DNA of 64,000 bases from Flavobacteriales bacterium (GTDB taxonomy: Bacteria > Bacteroidota > Bacteroidia > Flavobacteriales_F > PHOS-HE28), in the NCBI GenBank assembly GCA_016703005.1, contig JADJCX010000021.1, forward strand, positions 11,567 to 75,566, in the 5' to 3' direction. Shown piece by piece: positions 53,500 to 61,929 of this stretch (its first letter is position 1; each line of letters opens with the position of its first letter). The notes below the pieces were generated by a model, which saw nothing but the letters and a program-made list of their open reading frames with translations, was not told where the DNA came from and did not search any database. The position numbers and the translations under genes are program-made.

Positions 53500-54969
53500 A
53501 TGAGCGAGGTGATGACAAAGCGGGCCACTGATTATTCACAGTGGTACAATGATCTGGTATTGAAGGCCGATCTGGCAGAGCACAGCGAGGTGCGTGGTTG
53601 CATGGTGATCAAGCCCCATGGTTATGCCATTTGGGAAAAGATGCAGGCCGCTCTGGACGGCATGTTCAAGGCGACCGGTCACGTCAACGCCTACTTCCCG
53701 CTGTTCATCCCCGTGAGCTATTTCGCCAAGGAGGCCAGCCACGTGGAAGGCTTCGCCAAGGAATGCGCGGTTGTCACCCATTATCGCCTGAAGACCGATC
53801 CCGTCAAAGGCATCGTCGTGGATCCGGAAGCCAAGCTGGAAGAGCCGCTCATTATCCGCCCCACGAGCGAGACCATCATCTGGAACACCTACCGGGGCTG
53901 GGTAAAGAGCTACCGCGATCTGCCCTTGCTCATCAACCAATGGGCGAACGTCGTCCGTTGGGAAATGCGTACGCGGCTCTTTCTGCGCACCGCCGAGTTC
54001 CTCTGGCAGGAAGGCCATACCGCGCACGCCACCAAGGAGGAAGCCGTGGAAGAGACAATGCGCATGCTCGATGTGTACGCCACCTTCGCTGAGGAGTGGT
54101 TGGCCATGCCGGTGATCAAGGGAGTTAAAACACAAAGCGAACGCTTCGCCGGTGCGGAAGACACCTATTGCATTGAAGCGTTGATGCAGGATGGTAAGGC
54201 ATTACAAGCCGGTACGTCGCACTTCCTCGGACAGAATTTCGCGAAGGCCTTCGATGTGCTCTTCACCGACAAGGAGAACAAACAAAGCCACGTGTGGGCC
54301 ACAAGCTGGGGCGTTAGCACGCGCTTGATGGGCGCGCTGATCATGACGCATAGCGATGACCATGGATTGGTGCTTCCGCCGAAGTTGGCACCCGTGCAAG
54401 TGGTGATCGTACCCATCGCCAAGAATGGCGATCAGTTGGCCGCCATAGACAGTTATGTCGCGCCGATGGTATCGGCACTGCGGGCCAAAGGCATCACGGT
54501 GAAGTACGACAACGACGACAAGAAGAAACCGGGTTGGAAGTTCGCCGAATACGAGTTGAAGGGATATCCGGTCCGGATCGCCGTCGGACCGCGCGATATG
54601 GAGAACGGCACAGTGGAAGTAGCGCGCCGGGACACGCTGGAGAAGGAAACGCTACAAGCTGTTGATCTCGCCGACAAGGTGGAGCACCTGTTGCAAGCGA
54701 TACAGGCGAATCTGTACCAAAAAGCATTGGCCATGCGCGAAGCCGGCACCCGGGCCGTGGACAGCTACGCCGAATTCAAGGAAGTCATCGAGGGAGGTGG
54801 CTTCATCTACGCGCATTGGGACGGTACGCCGGAGACGGAAGAAAAAGTGAAGCAGGAGACGAAGGCCACGATCCGTTGCATTCCACTGAATGGCGACCGC
54901 ACACCCGGAGTCTGCATGGTAACCGGTAAACCAAGCGCGCAGCGTGTCATCTTCGCAAGAGCCTACTGA
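53500..54969 (+). CDS. proS: Prolyl-tRNA synthetase, archaeal/eukaryotic-like (type 3)
   Basis: Charges tRNA-Pro. ATG at 53500, preceded by a purine-rich GCGGAG, gives 489 residues; the upstream in-frame start at 53446 has no conservation. The class II motifs are clear: CMVIKPHGYAIWEKMQAALD (motif 1), VRWEMRTRLFLRTAEFLWQEGHTAHAT (motif 2) and LTHSDDHGLVLPP-like MTHSDDHGLVLPP (motif 3). The anticodon-binding domain (VQVVIVPI, YPVRIAVGPRDM) and zinc-like C-terminal domain follow. The INS editing domain of the bacterial E. coli type is absent, as expected for type 3. Confidence 0.95.
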   Translation: MSEVMTKRATDYSQWYNDLVLKADLAEHSEVRGCMVIKPHGYAIWEKMQAALDGMFKATGHVNAYFPLFIPVSYFAKEASHVEGFAKECAVVTHYRLKTDPVKGIVVDPEAKLEEPLIIRPTSETIIWNTYRGWVKSYRDLPLLINQWANVVRWEMRTRLFLRTAEFLWQEGHTAHATKEEAVEETMRMLDVYATFAEEWLAMPVIKGVKTQSERFAGAEDTYCIEALMQDGKALQAGTSHFLGQNFAKAFDVLFTDKENKQSHVWATSWGVSTRLMGALIMTHSDDHGLVLPPKLAPVQVVIVPIAKNGDQLAAIDSYVAPMVSALRAKGITVKYDNDDKKKPGWKFAEYELKGYPVRIAVGPRDMENGTVEVARRDTLEKETLQAVDLADKVEHLLQAIQANLYQKALAMREAGTRAVDSYAEFKEVIEGGGFIYAHWDGTPETEEKVKQETKATIRCIPLNGDRTPGVCMVTGKPSAQRVIFARAY

Positions 54970-55676
54970 TGTCAAAGACCGACAAGCACAAAGACGATCC
55001 CCGCGGGACCATCCTGCGCATGCTGGAAGGCAAAAGCGCGATGAAGCAGGATGTTTACCAGCGCATCATTGCCGTCTATGCCGACTTGAAAACGGCCTTG
55101 GCCGAGGTGGCGGAGGACCTTGATACCGCAATTCAGTTGAAGGATAAGCGGGTTTCCGTTAAGTACACGGATAAGGGAGAGACCGCCGGTGAATTGAAAG
55201 TGGCGGGCGATGTGATCATCTTCCATATGCACACCAACGTTTTCCGGCTGGACCAAGGCCATAGTCTCTGGCGCACGAGCTACCTGCAGGAAGATGAGCT
55301 CCGGGGCTATTTCGGGGTCATCAACATGTACAATTTCCTCAGCGACTCCTTCAAGTACAACCGCGAGCGCGATCTCGGCTATTTGGTGGCACGGCTCTTC
55401 ATCAACAAGGATGGACGATTCTTCGTGCAGGGCAAACGCCAGCTCGGGTTCCTGTACAACGACCTCGCAACGAACAACATCGACAAGGAGCGTTTGAAGC
55501 AGGTGGTGCTTTCGGTGATCCTCTACACCCTCGACTTCGACCTCCTGACGCCGCCTTACGACCAGGTGAACCAAGTGACCGTTAGCGAGATGAATGAATT
55601 GAACGCGAACGTGCAGCTCAGCACGGGCAAGCGCCTCGGTTTCCGGTTCCAGGCCGATAGCGACGAGGTGCGGTAG
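54969..55676 (+). CDS. Conserved hypothetical protein coupled to proS
   Basis: The 235-residue product has no signal peptide. It begins KTDKHKDDPRGTILRMLEGKSAMKQDVYQRI and has a mixed alpha/beta body (KVAGDVIIFHMHTNVFRLDQGHSLW, YFGVINMYNFLSDSFKYNRERDLGYLVARLF). The C-terminus is polar. I recognise no family with a function, though similar proteins occur in other Bacteroidota. The ATG overlaps the proS stop (TGATG), so it is translated from the same message. It ends shortly before the tRNA-Glu promoter region. Confidence 0.75.
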   Translation: MSKTDKHKDDPRGTILRMLEGKSAMKQDVYQRIIAVYADLKTALAEVAEDLDTAIQLKDKRVSVKYTDKGETAGELKVAGDVIIFHMHTNVFRLDQGHSLWRTSYLQEDELRGYFGVINMYNFLSDSFKYNRERDLGYLVARLFINKDGRFFVQGKRQLGFLYNDLATNNIDKERLKQVVLSVILYTLDFDLLTPPYDQVNQVTVSEMNELNANVQLSTGKRLGFRFQADSDEVR

Positions 55677-55741
55677 GGTTCTTTTGACAAGGCACCCATC
55701 GAGGGATTTCTTCATCTGCTTTCCCGGGTCGAATGACTTTC

Positions 55742-55749
55742 TACATTTG
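55742..55749 (+). promoter_or_regulatory. Candidate -7 box for tRNA-Glu
   Basis: TACATTTG fits the Bacteroidota TAnnTTTG consensus exactly and ends 13 bases before the tRNA 5' end, a suitable distance. No clear TTG element at the -33 position was found. Confidence 0.55.
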
Positions 55750-55762
55750 CCGCCCCTAACAC

Positions 55763-55834
55763 GGCCCGTTCGTCTAGGGGTTAGGACGCGTCCCTTTCAC
55801 GGATGAAACAGGGGTTCGATTCCCCTACGGGCTA
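55763..55834 (+). tRNA. tRNA-Glu (anticodon TTC)
   Basis: The cloverleaf was folded by hand. Acceptor arms GGCCCGT and ACGGGCT pair, with one G-T end. The D-arm is TCGTCTAGGGGTTAGGAC-like. The anticodon stem CGTCC/GGATG encloses loop CTTTCAC with anticodon TTC. The T-arm is CAGGGGTTCGATTCCCCT. CCA is not encoded; the next bases are CGACTG. A terminator follows at 55844. Confidence 0.96.
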
Positions 55835-55843
55835 CGACTGCGA

Positions 55844-55875
55844 AAGCCTCCTCGATCAACGGGGAGGCTTTTTCG
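55844..55875 (+). terminator. Rho-independent terminator after tRNA-Glu
   Basis: The stem AAGCCTCC / GGAGGCTT (55844-55851 and 55863-55870) with an 11-base loop is followed by TTTTCGTTCTT. It lies 10 bases after the tRNA 3' end. Confidence 0.85.
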
Positions 55876-55963
55876 TTCTTCCTCACTTCACCATCGGGCA
55901 GCCCCACCGTTAACGGATCGCAAACGAGCGGACGCGAGCGCGTCGCACTTCTATTTTGGCCCC

Positions 55964-57439
55964 ATGCGCAAAGCATCGGTGCTTCTACTCCTGGCGGCCC
56001 ACCTGTGCGCGCTCGCGCAGGACCAACGTCGTATCATCTTCAGAGTACGTGGTGCGGAGAACACGTGGGTGTTCTTGGCGAACTACTACGGCAACCAGCT
56101 GTTCTACACCGATTCCGCACTGACGGACGCCACTGGAGCGGCAGTGTTCCATCGCGAACAAGGCTTTAAGACCGGGGTGTATGCCCTCTTAAAGGGAAGT
56201 GCCTACGTAACGTTCCTCGTGAACGAGCCTGAAGTGGAATTGGAAACGTCCGCCGCTGACCTGCGTGGGCAGTTCACCGTGAAACGTTCCGAGGAGAACC
56301 ATCTGTTCCAAGATTACACCCGCTTCATCAACACGCAGGGCAACCTCAAGAGCGGGATCGAGAGAAGGATACAAGCCGAAACGGATCCACTGGTCAAGAA
56401 GGGGTTGATGGATGAGGTCGCCCGTGCGGACAAGACGATCAACAACTACCGGCGCGCGTTCATCAAGGATCATCCGGGAACTCTGGCTGCTGTGATGGTG
56501 GGGCTGGACATCGTTCCTGACGAACAGCCTATCGAGGGTGCGACGGACAGCGTGGCCAAAGCGTTCCATCGCCGCAAGCACTACTGGGACCACACTGACC
56601 TGACGAACAGCAACCTCGTTCGCGTGCCCACCTTCCGGAACAAGTTGGATGAGTACTTCAGCGCAGCGGTAGCCTTAGTGCCCGATTCGATCAATGCGGC
56701 AACCGATGAATTGATCGCCCGCGTAAGCGCTTCTGATGACCTTTTCAAGCTCGTCCTATCGCGGCTCACCGATCGGTACAACGATCCAGATGTGCCGGGC
56801 AACGATGCCGTCTTCGTGCACCTCGCACAGACATACTACTGCGCAAAAGACGGCAAAGCCGGACGTGCCACGTGGAAGACCGCAGCCGAACTCAAGGCCC
56901 TTTGCGAACGTGCCCGCAAGGAAGCGCCGCTGGTATTGGGTGCGAAAGCGCAGGAACTCATCTTGCCGGATACATCGGGTAATACCTGGATCAAACTTTC
57001 CGAGGTGCCCAACGATTGGGTCCTTGTCATTTTCTGGAGCCCGCATTGCAGCCATTGCGTGAAGGCCCTGCCCGAGATCCACAAACAATACAAGGAGAAA
57101 CTGGAACCGCTCGGCGTACAGGTATATGCCGTTGCCGAGGCTATGGACAGCACCCTCACGGCCGATTGGAAAGCGTTCGTGCAGGAGCACAAGTTGGATT
57201 GGATCAACGTCGGCCTGTCGTGGAAGATCTTCAAGGACCTGAAGACGAACCGGGGCAAGTACGTGCCTGCGCTCACCACCAATGAGAGCATCAGCTACCA
57301 GAACAATTGGAACGCCATCAATACGCCTATGTTCTACCTGTTGGATAAAGAGAAGAGGATCGCCGGGAAACGCTTGGACCCGGACCGGATCGTGGAGTTG
57401 ATCAACCAGCGTAAGGCACGGGAAGCGGGGAAACGCTGA
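55964..57439 (+). CDS. Secreted thioredoxin-fold protein, DUF5106/TlpA-like
   Basis: The 491-residue product has a signal peptide (ASVLLLLAAHLCALAQ). The N-terminal DUF4369-like beta domain (residues ~25-110) is followed by a helical DUF5106-type middle (KRSEENHLFQDYTRFINTQG ... DELIARVSASDDLF). The C-terminal thioredoxin domain has the active site FWSPHCSHCVKALPEI (Cys near residues 361 and 364) and the cis-Pro NTPMFYLLD. It is probably periplasmic and acts in thiol/disulfide exchange. The ATG follows TATTTTGG at 55952-55959, a possible weak promoter. It is the second such protein in the window, after the TlpA-like lipoprotein at 42.9 kb. Confidence 0.87.
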   Translation: MRKASVLLLLAAHLCALAQDQRRIIFRVRGAENTWVFLANYYGNQLFYTDSALTDATGAAVFHREQGFKTGVYALLKGSAYVTFLVNEPEVELETSAADLRGQFTVKRSEENHLFQDYTRFINTQGNLKSGIERRIQAETDPLVKKGLMDEVARADKTINNYRRAFIKDHPGTLAAVMVGLDIVPDEQPIEGATDSVAKAFHRRKHYWDHTDLTNSNLVRVPTFRNKLDEYFSAAVALVPDSINAATDELIARVSASDDLFKLVLSRLTDRYNDPDVPGNDAVFVHLAQTYYCAKDGKAGRATWKTAAELKALCERARKEAPLVLGAKAQELILPDTSGNTWIKLSEVPNDWVLVIFWSPHCSHCVKALPEIHKQYKEKLEPLGVQVYAVAEAMDSTLTADWKAFVQEHKLDWINVGLSWKIFKDLKTNRGKYVPALTTNESISYQNNWNAINTPMFYLLDKEKRIAGKRLDPDRIVELINQRKAREAGKR

Positions 57440-57585
57440 ACCGGTCACGCCATTCCTGCCGGGTCCTTTGCGGAAAACCGGACAGATGTTCCGCTGGGGC
57501 GTGGAAAACCTTCCACGATCGGCTTCTGAGGCAACGTGAGCCGGGCGTCCGAATGTCTGGCACTGGATCCGCTGCAACGCACATC

Positions 57586-58047
57586 ATGAGCACACCAGAA
57601 ACCACCGTAACGCGTACGGTCGTCATCGCTGCGCCGCGCGAAACGGTTTGGAAAGCATTGAGCGATACCGGCCTGAGCAAGCTGCACTTGCTGGTTGACA
57701 AGAGCGATACCCCGTTGCAGGAAGGACGCGAGATGACATGGTATGAACCCGAGAACCCGGGTGCCATGCCGCGTTGGAAAGGCCGTATCACCGTCATTTC
57801 CCCGCCGCGCCGCATTGCCTTCATGGCGTTCATGCCGTCCATCGGCATTGAGGACATCCCAGAGAACTACACGCTGGTGGATATCGACCTGAAAGAGGAA
57901 GAGGATGGACGCACTTCGGTCACCGTGGAACAAGGTGATTTCGCCGAGCATCCGCACGGTACCCGCTTGGCAAAACAAGTGGGCAGCAGTTGGGTGGAAG
58001 CGTTGATCCGGTTGAAGGAACGGGTGGAACGCGAAGCGGCGGCGTGA
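57586..58047 (+). CDS. SRPBCC (START-like, AHSA1-type) family protein
   Basis: ATG at 57586 gives 153 residues beginning MSTPETTVTRTVVIAAPRETVWKALSD, the standard start of the fold. WKGRITVISPPRRIAFMAFMPS, LVDIDLKEEEDGRTSVTVEQGDF and the C-terminal helix VGSSWVEALIRLKERVEREA follow. Such proteins bind small hydrophobic ligands; many are uncharacterised. An earlier in-frame start at 57553 adds only a non-conserved MSGTGSAATHI. No operon partner is evident. Confidence 0.85.
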   Translation: MSTPETTVTRTVVIAAPRETVWKALSDTGLSKLHLLVDKSDTPLQEGREMTWYEPENPGAMPRWKGRITVISPPRRIAFMAFMPSIGIEDIPENYTLVDIDLKEEEDGRTSVTVEQGDFAEHPHGTRLAKQVGSSWVEALIRLKERVEREAAA

Positions 58048-58062
58048 GTGGCCTCGCCACTT

Positions 58063-58635
58063 TCACTCGATCACCAAACCATACTTGGCGAGCAGCCCCA
58101 ACGCGCCGTCCACCGACAAGCGTGCGCCTTTCATTTCGTTCCGTTCCGGGTCGATACTGTAGTTGAACGCGGTCGTTAGATCAGCACCACGCAGGAGGGT
58201 GCCGTTGAACACGGCGTCCTGGAGATCGCAGGTATCCAGCACGGCCTCGTTCAGGTCCGCTTGCTCGAAGTCCACGCTCTTCAAAGAGCAGCGCGTGAAG
58301 CGGGTCTTCGGCATCCTTCGCTTCACGAAGACGGAATGGTCCAGCGCGCATTGTTCGAACCGCACGTTGAACAACATCTCGGAGCAACCGCTGAAGTCCA
58401 CCCCGAGCACCTTGCTTTCCTTGAACACCACATGTTGCATGCTTGCGCCGCGGAGCTTCATCATGGACAAGTCGCAACCGTTGAACGTGCAGTCGATGAA
58501 ACGGCTCTTGGTGAAATCGCTCCGGGAAAGGTCGCAACGCGTGAAGGTGCACTTGTCGAAGGTGCGGCCATGGAACGCCTTGCCGGGCTCCACCACTTTT
58601 TCGAATGTTCTGTCCTCGTGGGTAAGCGTCTCCAT
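58063..58635 (-). CDS. Pentapeptide-repeat protein
   Basis: The 190-residue product is built of A(D/N)LXX-type five-residue repeats forming a right-handed quadrilateral helix: FDKCTFTRCDLSRSDFTKS, FIDCTFNGCDLSMMKLRGAS, FEQADLNEAVLDTCDLQDAVF. There is no signal peptide. Many proteins of this class have no known role; some are DNA-gyrase-binding, such as MfpA and Qnr. The last ~25 residues (EMKGARLSVDGALGLLAKYGLVI) form a capping helix also seen in Qnr-like relatives. No assignment to Qnr is made. It converges on the SRPBCC gene. Confidence 0.85.
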   Translation of the reverse strand: METLTHEDRTFEKVVEPGKAFHGRTFDKCTFTRCDLSRSDFTKSRFIDCTFNGCDLSMMKLRGASMQHVVFKESKVLGVDFSGCSEMLFNVRFEQCALDHSVFVKRRMPKTRFTRCSLKSVDFEQADLNEAVLDTCDLQDAVFNGTLLRGADLTTAFNYSIDPERNEMKGARLSVDGALGLLAKYGLVIE

Positions 58636-58803
58636 GTGCGCAAGTTCGTGACAAGGTTAGCGCCGGTAGTGGCCACGATCACGTTCCTTCACTTTCGTGC
58701 GCGTGATCGACAGGGTGCGCAACTGAACCGCTATTCTTACTCATCCTGCTCATGGATGCATTCAGGTCCTGCTGTGGTTCTGGCACTGCCGCCGCGCAAG
58801 TGT

Positions 58804-59296
58804 TCAGGGGGGCGCGCTAAACCTCAAGCTGTCCACGACGAACTCGTTCTTCTGCGAGACGATGCTGTAGTCCAGGTGGCAGTCATCACGACCGTCGGGC
58901 CGATGACGCCAGTCCTGCCGGAAGTTGATCAGATGGAACTGCACCGTACTATCTGAGAACCATCCGAGCACATTGAGGCATACGAAGTGCTCAGCGCTCT
59001 TCACCGTCTCGGCTTCTGAAGGTGCCAGCATACGGACGTGCGTGTCCTGGAACATCGTGGGCAGTTCGATATCCGGGAAGGCATCGTGCCGGTTGATGTA
59101 TAGGGTGTCCGGGAACGAACCATCGCGCTTGGTCATGGCCGCGATGTATTCGCCGATCGCGGTGCGATAGCAGGCGTACCAACCACCGTGTCCGGCGTGG
59201 AAGTCGGCCGCGTTGAGTGGGGACAGGATCCGGTTGGGCTGGTCACACGCCCCCTAACAGTAGAAGTAGGATCGGGAAAAGCAGCACTGCTTTCAT
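58804..59296 (-). CDS. Hypothetical lipoprotein recovered across a frameshift
   Basis: ATG at 59296 encodes MKAVLLFPILLLLLGG and would then stop at once. Dropping one base at ~59248 gives a perfect lipobox GGCDQPN, and the frame continues through LNAADFHAGHGGWYACYRTAIGEYIAAM. From there it merges with the long open frame ending VVDSLRFSAPP at 58804. The reconstructed protein has ~163 residues. It has polar, beta-rich sequence with no recognised domain (DTLYINRHDAFPDIELP, FHLINFRQDWRHRPDGRDDC). It lies 55 bases after the stop of the serine-hydrolase gene on the same strand. Ordinary reading would report only a truncated 110-residue fragment. Confidence 0.75.
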
Positions 59297-59351
59297 GGTG
59301 TATCAAACCTATGAAGGGGTGGGTGTAGATCAAGGAGCCCTTTTGAAATTC

Positions 59352-61231
59352 CTATCGCCCCAATAGCAAACGCTGGTGCAACAGCGCTCCACTGTACCCG
59401 CTGATCCGCACCAAATGGATCCCCGCGGAGAACCCTGATGTGGGGATCCGTTGCCCATCGCGCACGTTTGATAGGCTCAGCAATGCGCGACCCGTAACGT
59501 CCCATAACTCGACTTTCACGGGCGCCCGCGGTCCGTCCATGCGGATCAGCAGATCGCCGCCGTCCATGAAAAGGTGCACAGGACTTTCCGAGGCCGTGAA
59601 CTCCTCAACACCCACTGCGGTGCTCACCTCGGCGTCGGCGCGGCCACACAACATGTACAGGGCATGGTTGCCCGTTGCGTTGCTCTTGTCGTACTCGTAC
59701 ACATGGAACGCATACGCGGTGCCGGGACTGAGCCCGTTCACCTGCACACTGTTGCCGGTGCCGGCGAAGACCACATGGTTCCCATTGCCGAGATCCGTGC
59801 CCAGGCCATAGGTGTCATTGGCGGTGTAGTCCGTGCCGTCCAGTGGGAACGACGTTGCATTGGTTGCCGGTCGCACCACCACCAGTCGCGCGTCGCCATC
59901 GCCATTGGTCCACTGCACATCCACCGATCCGGTGCCCACGTTCCCGAAGGTGATCGCGCTCGCGTTCTCCGTCGGCATGGCCATCAAGTCGTGCGAGGGG
60001 AAGTTGGCCGTGGAGGAAATGCAATCCCAGCCGAGCTGATCGATCGCGGTCCAGAACGCTCCCGATAGGTTACCGATCTCCCGCTTGTTCAACAGGATGG
60101 CCCATGTGTACTGGTTGGAACTGCGTGCGATCATCGTGGCCGTGCCATCCAGCGATCCCGTGTGCCACCAGTTGTTGAACGGGTTCACGGACCAGCCTGC
60201 GGCGTAGCCGCTGTTCACCGCGCAGGGATCCACCATGGCGTTGATGGATGCCGCATTGAGAATGTCCGGCTTCGTCGTGAACCCGTCCACCGCCACCAAC
60301 AACTTCACCAGCTCTCTGGCCGATGCTACCCAACCACCATGGGCATCCATGGCTTCCAAGTTCCATCCGCCATACTCCCATGGTACCAAGGCGCCAGTGC
60401 CGTAGCAACTGGGTGCTGTGTACCCGTTGCCCTCGTACTCCACCTCGCGCTCCAATTTGTCCAACATCAGATTGCGGCCTGTGTGCATGTCGCAAATGCC
60501 GAGCGGCTCGAGCACGTTGCTCTTCACATAGTCCTCATAGCTCATCCCGGAGATCGACTCCAGTACCACACCCAATACCAAGTAGCCGATGTTACTATAG
60601 GCATAAGTAGAGCCGGGTCATGATCCAGCCCATGCGCCATCAGGAAAGCAATGGGCATGTACTTGTCCATCGGGTTGGCTTCGCCCAGCACTTGCGTAAT
60701 GTGCAGCGGTGCCGAGATCGGATCACAACCATCCGTCGTCCAGGTGTAAGGTGAGGTAGGCGAGGGGAAACAATCGATGTCGCGGTCCCATCCTGCGGTA
60801 TGCTGTAACAGTTGTAGCACGGTTATATCGTGCAGCCGCATATCGGTATACGGCGCTGCACCCAAGTAAACGTGGTTCTCCAGAAGGCCGCCGGGTCCGA
60901 ACACTTTGTCGCTCAATGCGAGTTGACCGTTCTGCACGGCCAACATCACTGCAATGGACGTGATCGGTTTCGAAACGCTCGCTAAACGGAACAGGTGATG
61001 TGGGTATGTCGTTTCGCTCAATGCGAGATCCGCATGGCCGAATGAGCGCGAGAACACCAGCTTGCCGTTCTTCGCCAACGCGAACGATGCGCCGTTGACG
61101 CCATGTGTGCTGAGGATATCCTGCACGGCCGCATCGCAAGCCGTCATCGATGGCACTGCGATCCCTGTTTGTGCGCGTGCAGTCCCTGCCAGCAGCAATG
61201 CGATCGTTGCGATGGTCGATCTGTTCTTCAT
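59352..61231 (-). CDS. T9SS-exported class C beta-lactamase-like serine hydrolase, one frameshift
   Basis: ATG at 61231 begins a signal peptide (MKNRSTIATIALLLAGTARAQ). The beta-lactamase/transpeptidase fold has the nucleophile motif SVSK (near residue 84). After repair of one missing base at ~60615, the second motif reads STYAYSNIGYLVLGVVLES, whose YSN supplies the catalytic Tyr. The third motif is WWHTGSLDG. A fibronectin type III-like domain (VQVNGLSPGTAYAFHVYEYD) and a type A sorting domain (VKVELWDVTGRALLSL ... SAGIHLVRISGYSG ... LLLGR) follow. The total is ~626 residues. Related enzymes are D-Ala-D-Ala peptidases or esterases; the substrate is unknown. Without the repair the gene looks like two truncated fragments. 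Confidence 0.88.
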
Positions 61232-61339
61232 ATCACGTGTGTTTGCGACGCGAAAGGTCGTAAAGCACAGGTGTAGGTGCATCACGAGAATTCGTGGTCG
61301 GGAGCTGTTCGAGCTCGCCGGTCCTGCCATTTGCTGATC

Positions 61340-61365
61340 AATTGTGCAACAGCTGTTGCACAATT
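61340..61365. promoter_or_regulatory. Perfect 26-base palindrome upstream of the serine-hydrolase gene
   Basis: The two 13-base halves AATTGTGCAACAG and CTGTTGCACAATT are exact reverse complements with no spacer. It lies 109 bases upstream of the ATG at 61231 (minus strand). Such a form is typical of a dimeric repressor or activator site. A second AATTGT...ACAATT inverted repeat lies 20 bases away. Confidence 0.6.
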
Positions 61366-61385
61366 TCAACATCCGCTCAACGGCC

Positions 61386-61412
61386 AATTGTCCAATAGTC
61401 TGCCGGACAATT
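61386..61412. repeat. Second inverted repeat AATTGTCC-N11-GGACAATT
   Basis: Arms of 8 bases are separated by 11 bases, sharing the AATTGT/ACAATT ends of the neighbouring palindrome. It could be a second operator half of the same regulator, or the remains of a hairpin, and abuts the carB relic at 61417. Confidence 0.5.
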
Positions 61413-61416
61413 CAAG

Positions 61417-61482
61417 CTACCTGCTCAAGTACATGCTCCGCTCACCATACACCTCTCGGAAGAACGGGTCCTTCAGGTCCTT
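61417..61482 (-). pseudogene. Orphan 3' fragment of a carB gene
   Basis: On the minus strand this encodes DLKDPFFREVYGERSMYLSR and a stop. It matches the C-terminus of the real carB (61930-61996) with one residue change (Glu for Gln). At DNA level about 57 of 67 bases agree, and nearly all differences are silent. Similarity ends abruptly at both sides. Upstream codons that a whole gene would need are absent. It is therefore a fragment of a diverged but once functional carB copy, not a duplication of the present gene made recently. Confidence 0.75.
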
Positions 61483-61929
61483 GTGAATTAAATCGCCCCA
61501 CCCGAACTAGTCATTCCTCTCTGGTGCTAAACCAATCCGCGCCGGTGGAAAGGAGCATCCGGTATACCTGCATTCTCTCAAAGAGCTCGTTTTCCTTCCC
61601 GGCCCAAACGCACATCGATCTGGAACTTTTCGGACCCTATGCGAAAGGTATCGCCAAGATCTGGAAGCGATCATGTAGCTCCATGTCGTCATGAGATGAC
61701 GTGGGCCTTAACGAAGCTCCGCCTTATCACTGTCAAAACGACCGCAGAAACCGGCTTTATTGAAGCTGCATGAGAGACGTCGCCATTGGTTGGCGTCGCC
61801 CTAGAATCGGTAGATACACAGCTCGCTCGCCTTTAGAATTCAACAGCCTCGCTGACGTTCACAGGCATGCCCCAAAGACAGGAACCTGCCAGAAGGATGC
61901 CGAACGCTCCAACATGAAGGCACACCGAG
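61483..61929. other. Gene-poor stretch with no supported feature
   Basis: No reading frame here shows a signal peptide, domain or conserved motif. The few short open frames are typical chance frames. A small CGTCAT-GAG-ATGACG hairpin near 61687-61701 and a CGCCA...TGGCG stem near 61781-61795 are visible, with no U-tract. The region from 61232 to 61929 is the only gap longer than 300 bases in the window. Confidence 0.5.

Noticed and set aside
58063..58635. Quinolone-resistance (Qnr-type) reading of the pentapeptide protein
   Set aside because: Pentapeptide repeats alone are not specific; no diagnostic loops or dimer motif could be confirmed by eye.
61776..61806. Third member of the GGGCGA...TCGCCC hairpin family
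   Set aside because: Only the right arm GCGTCGCCC resembles the others; the left arm does not pair beyond CGCCA/TGGCG.
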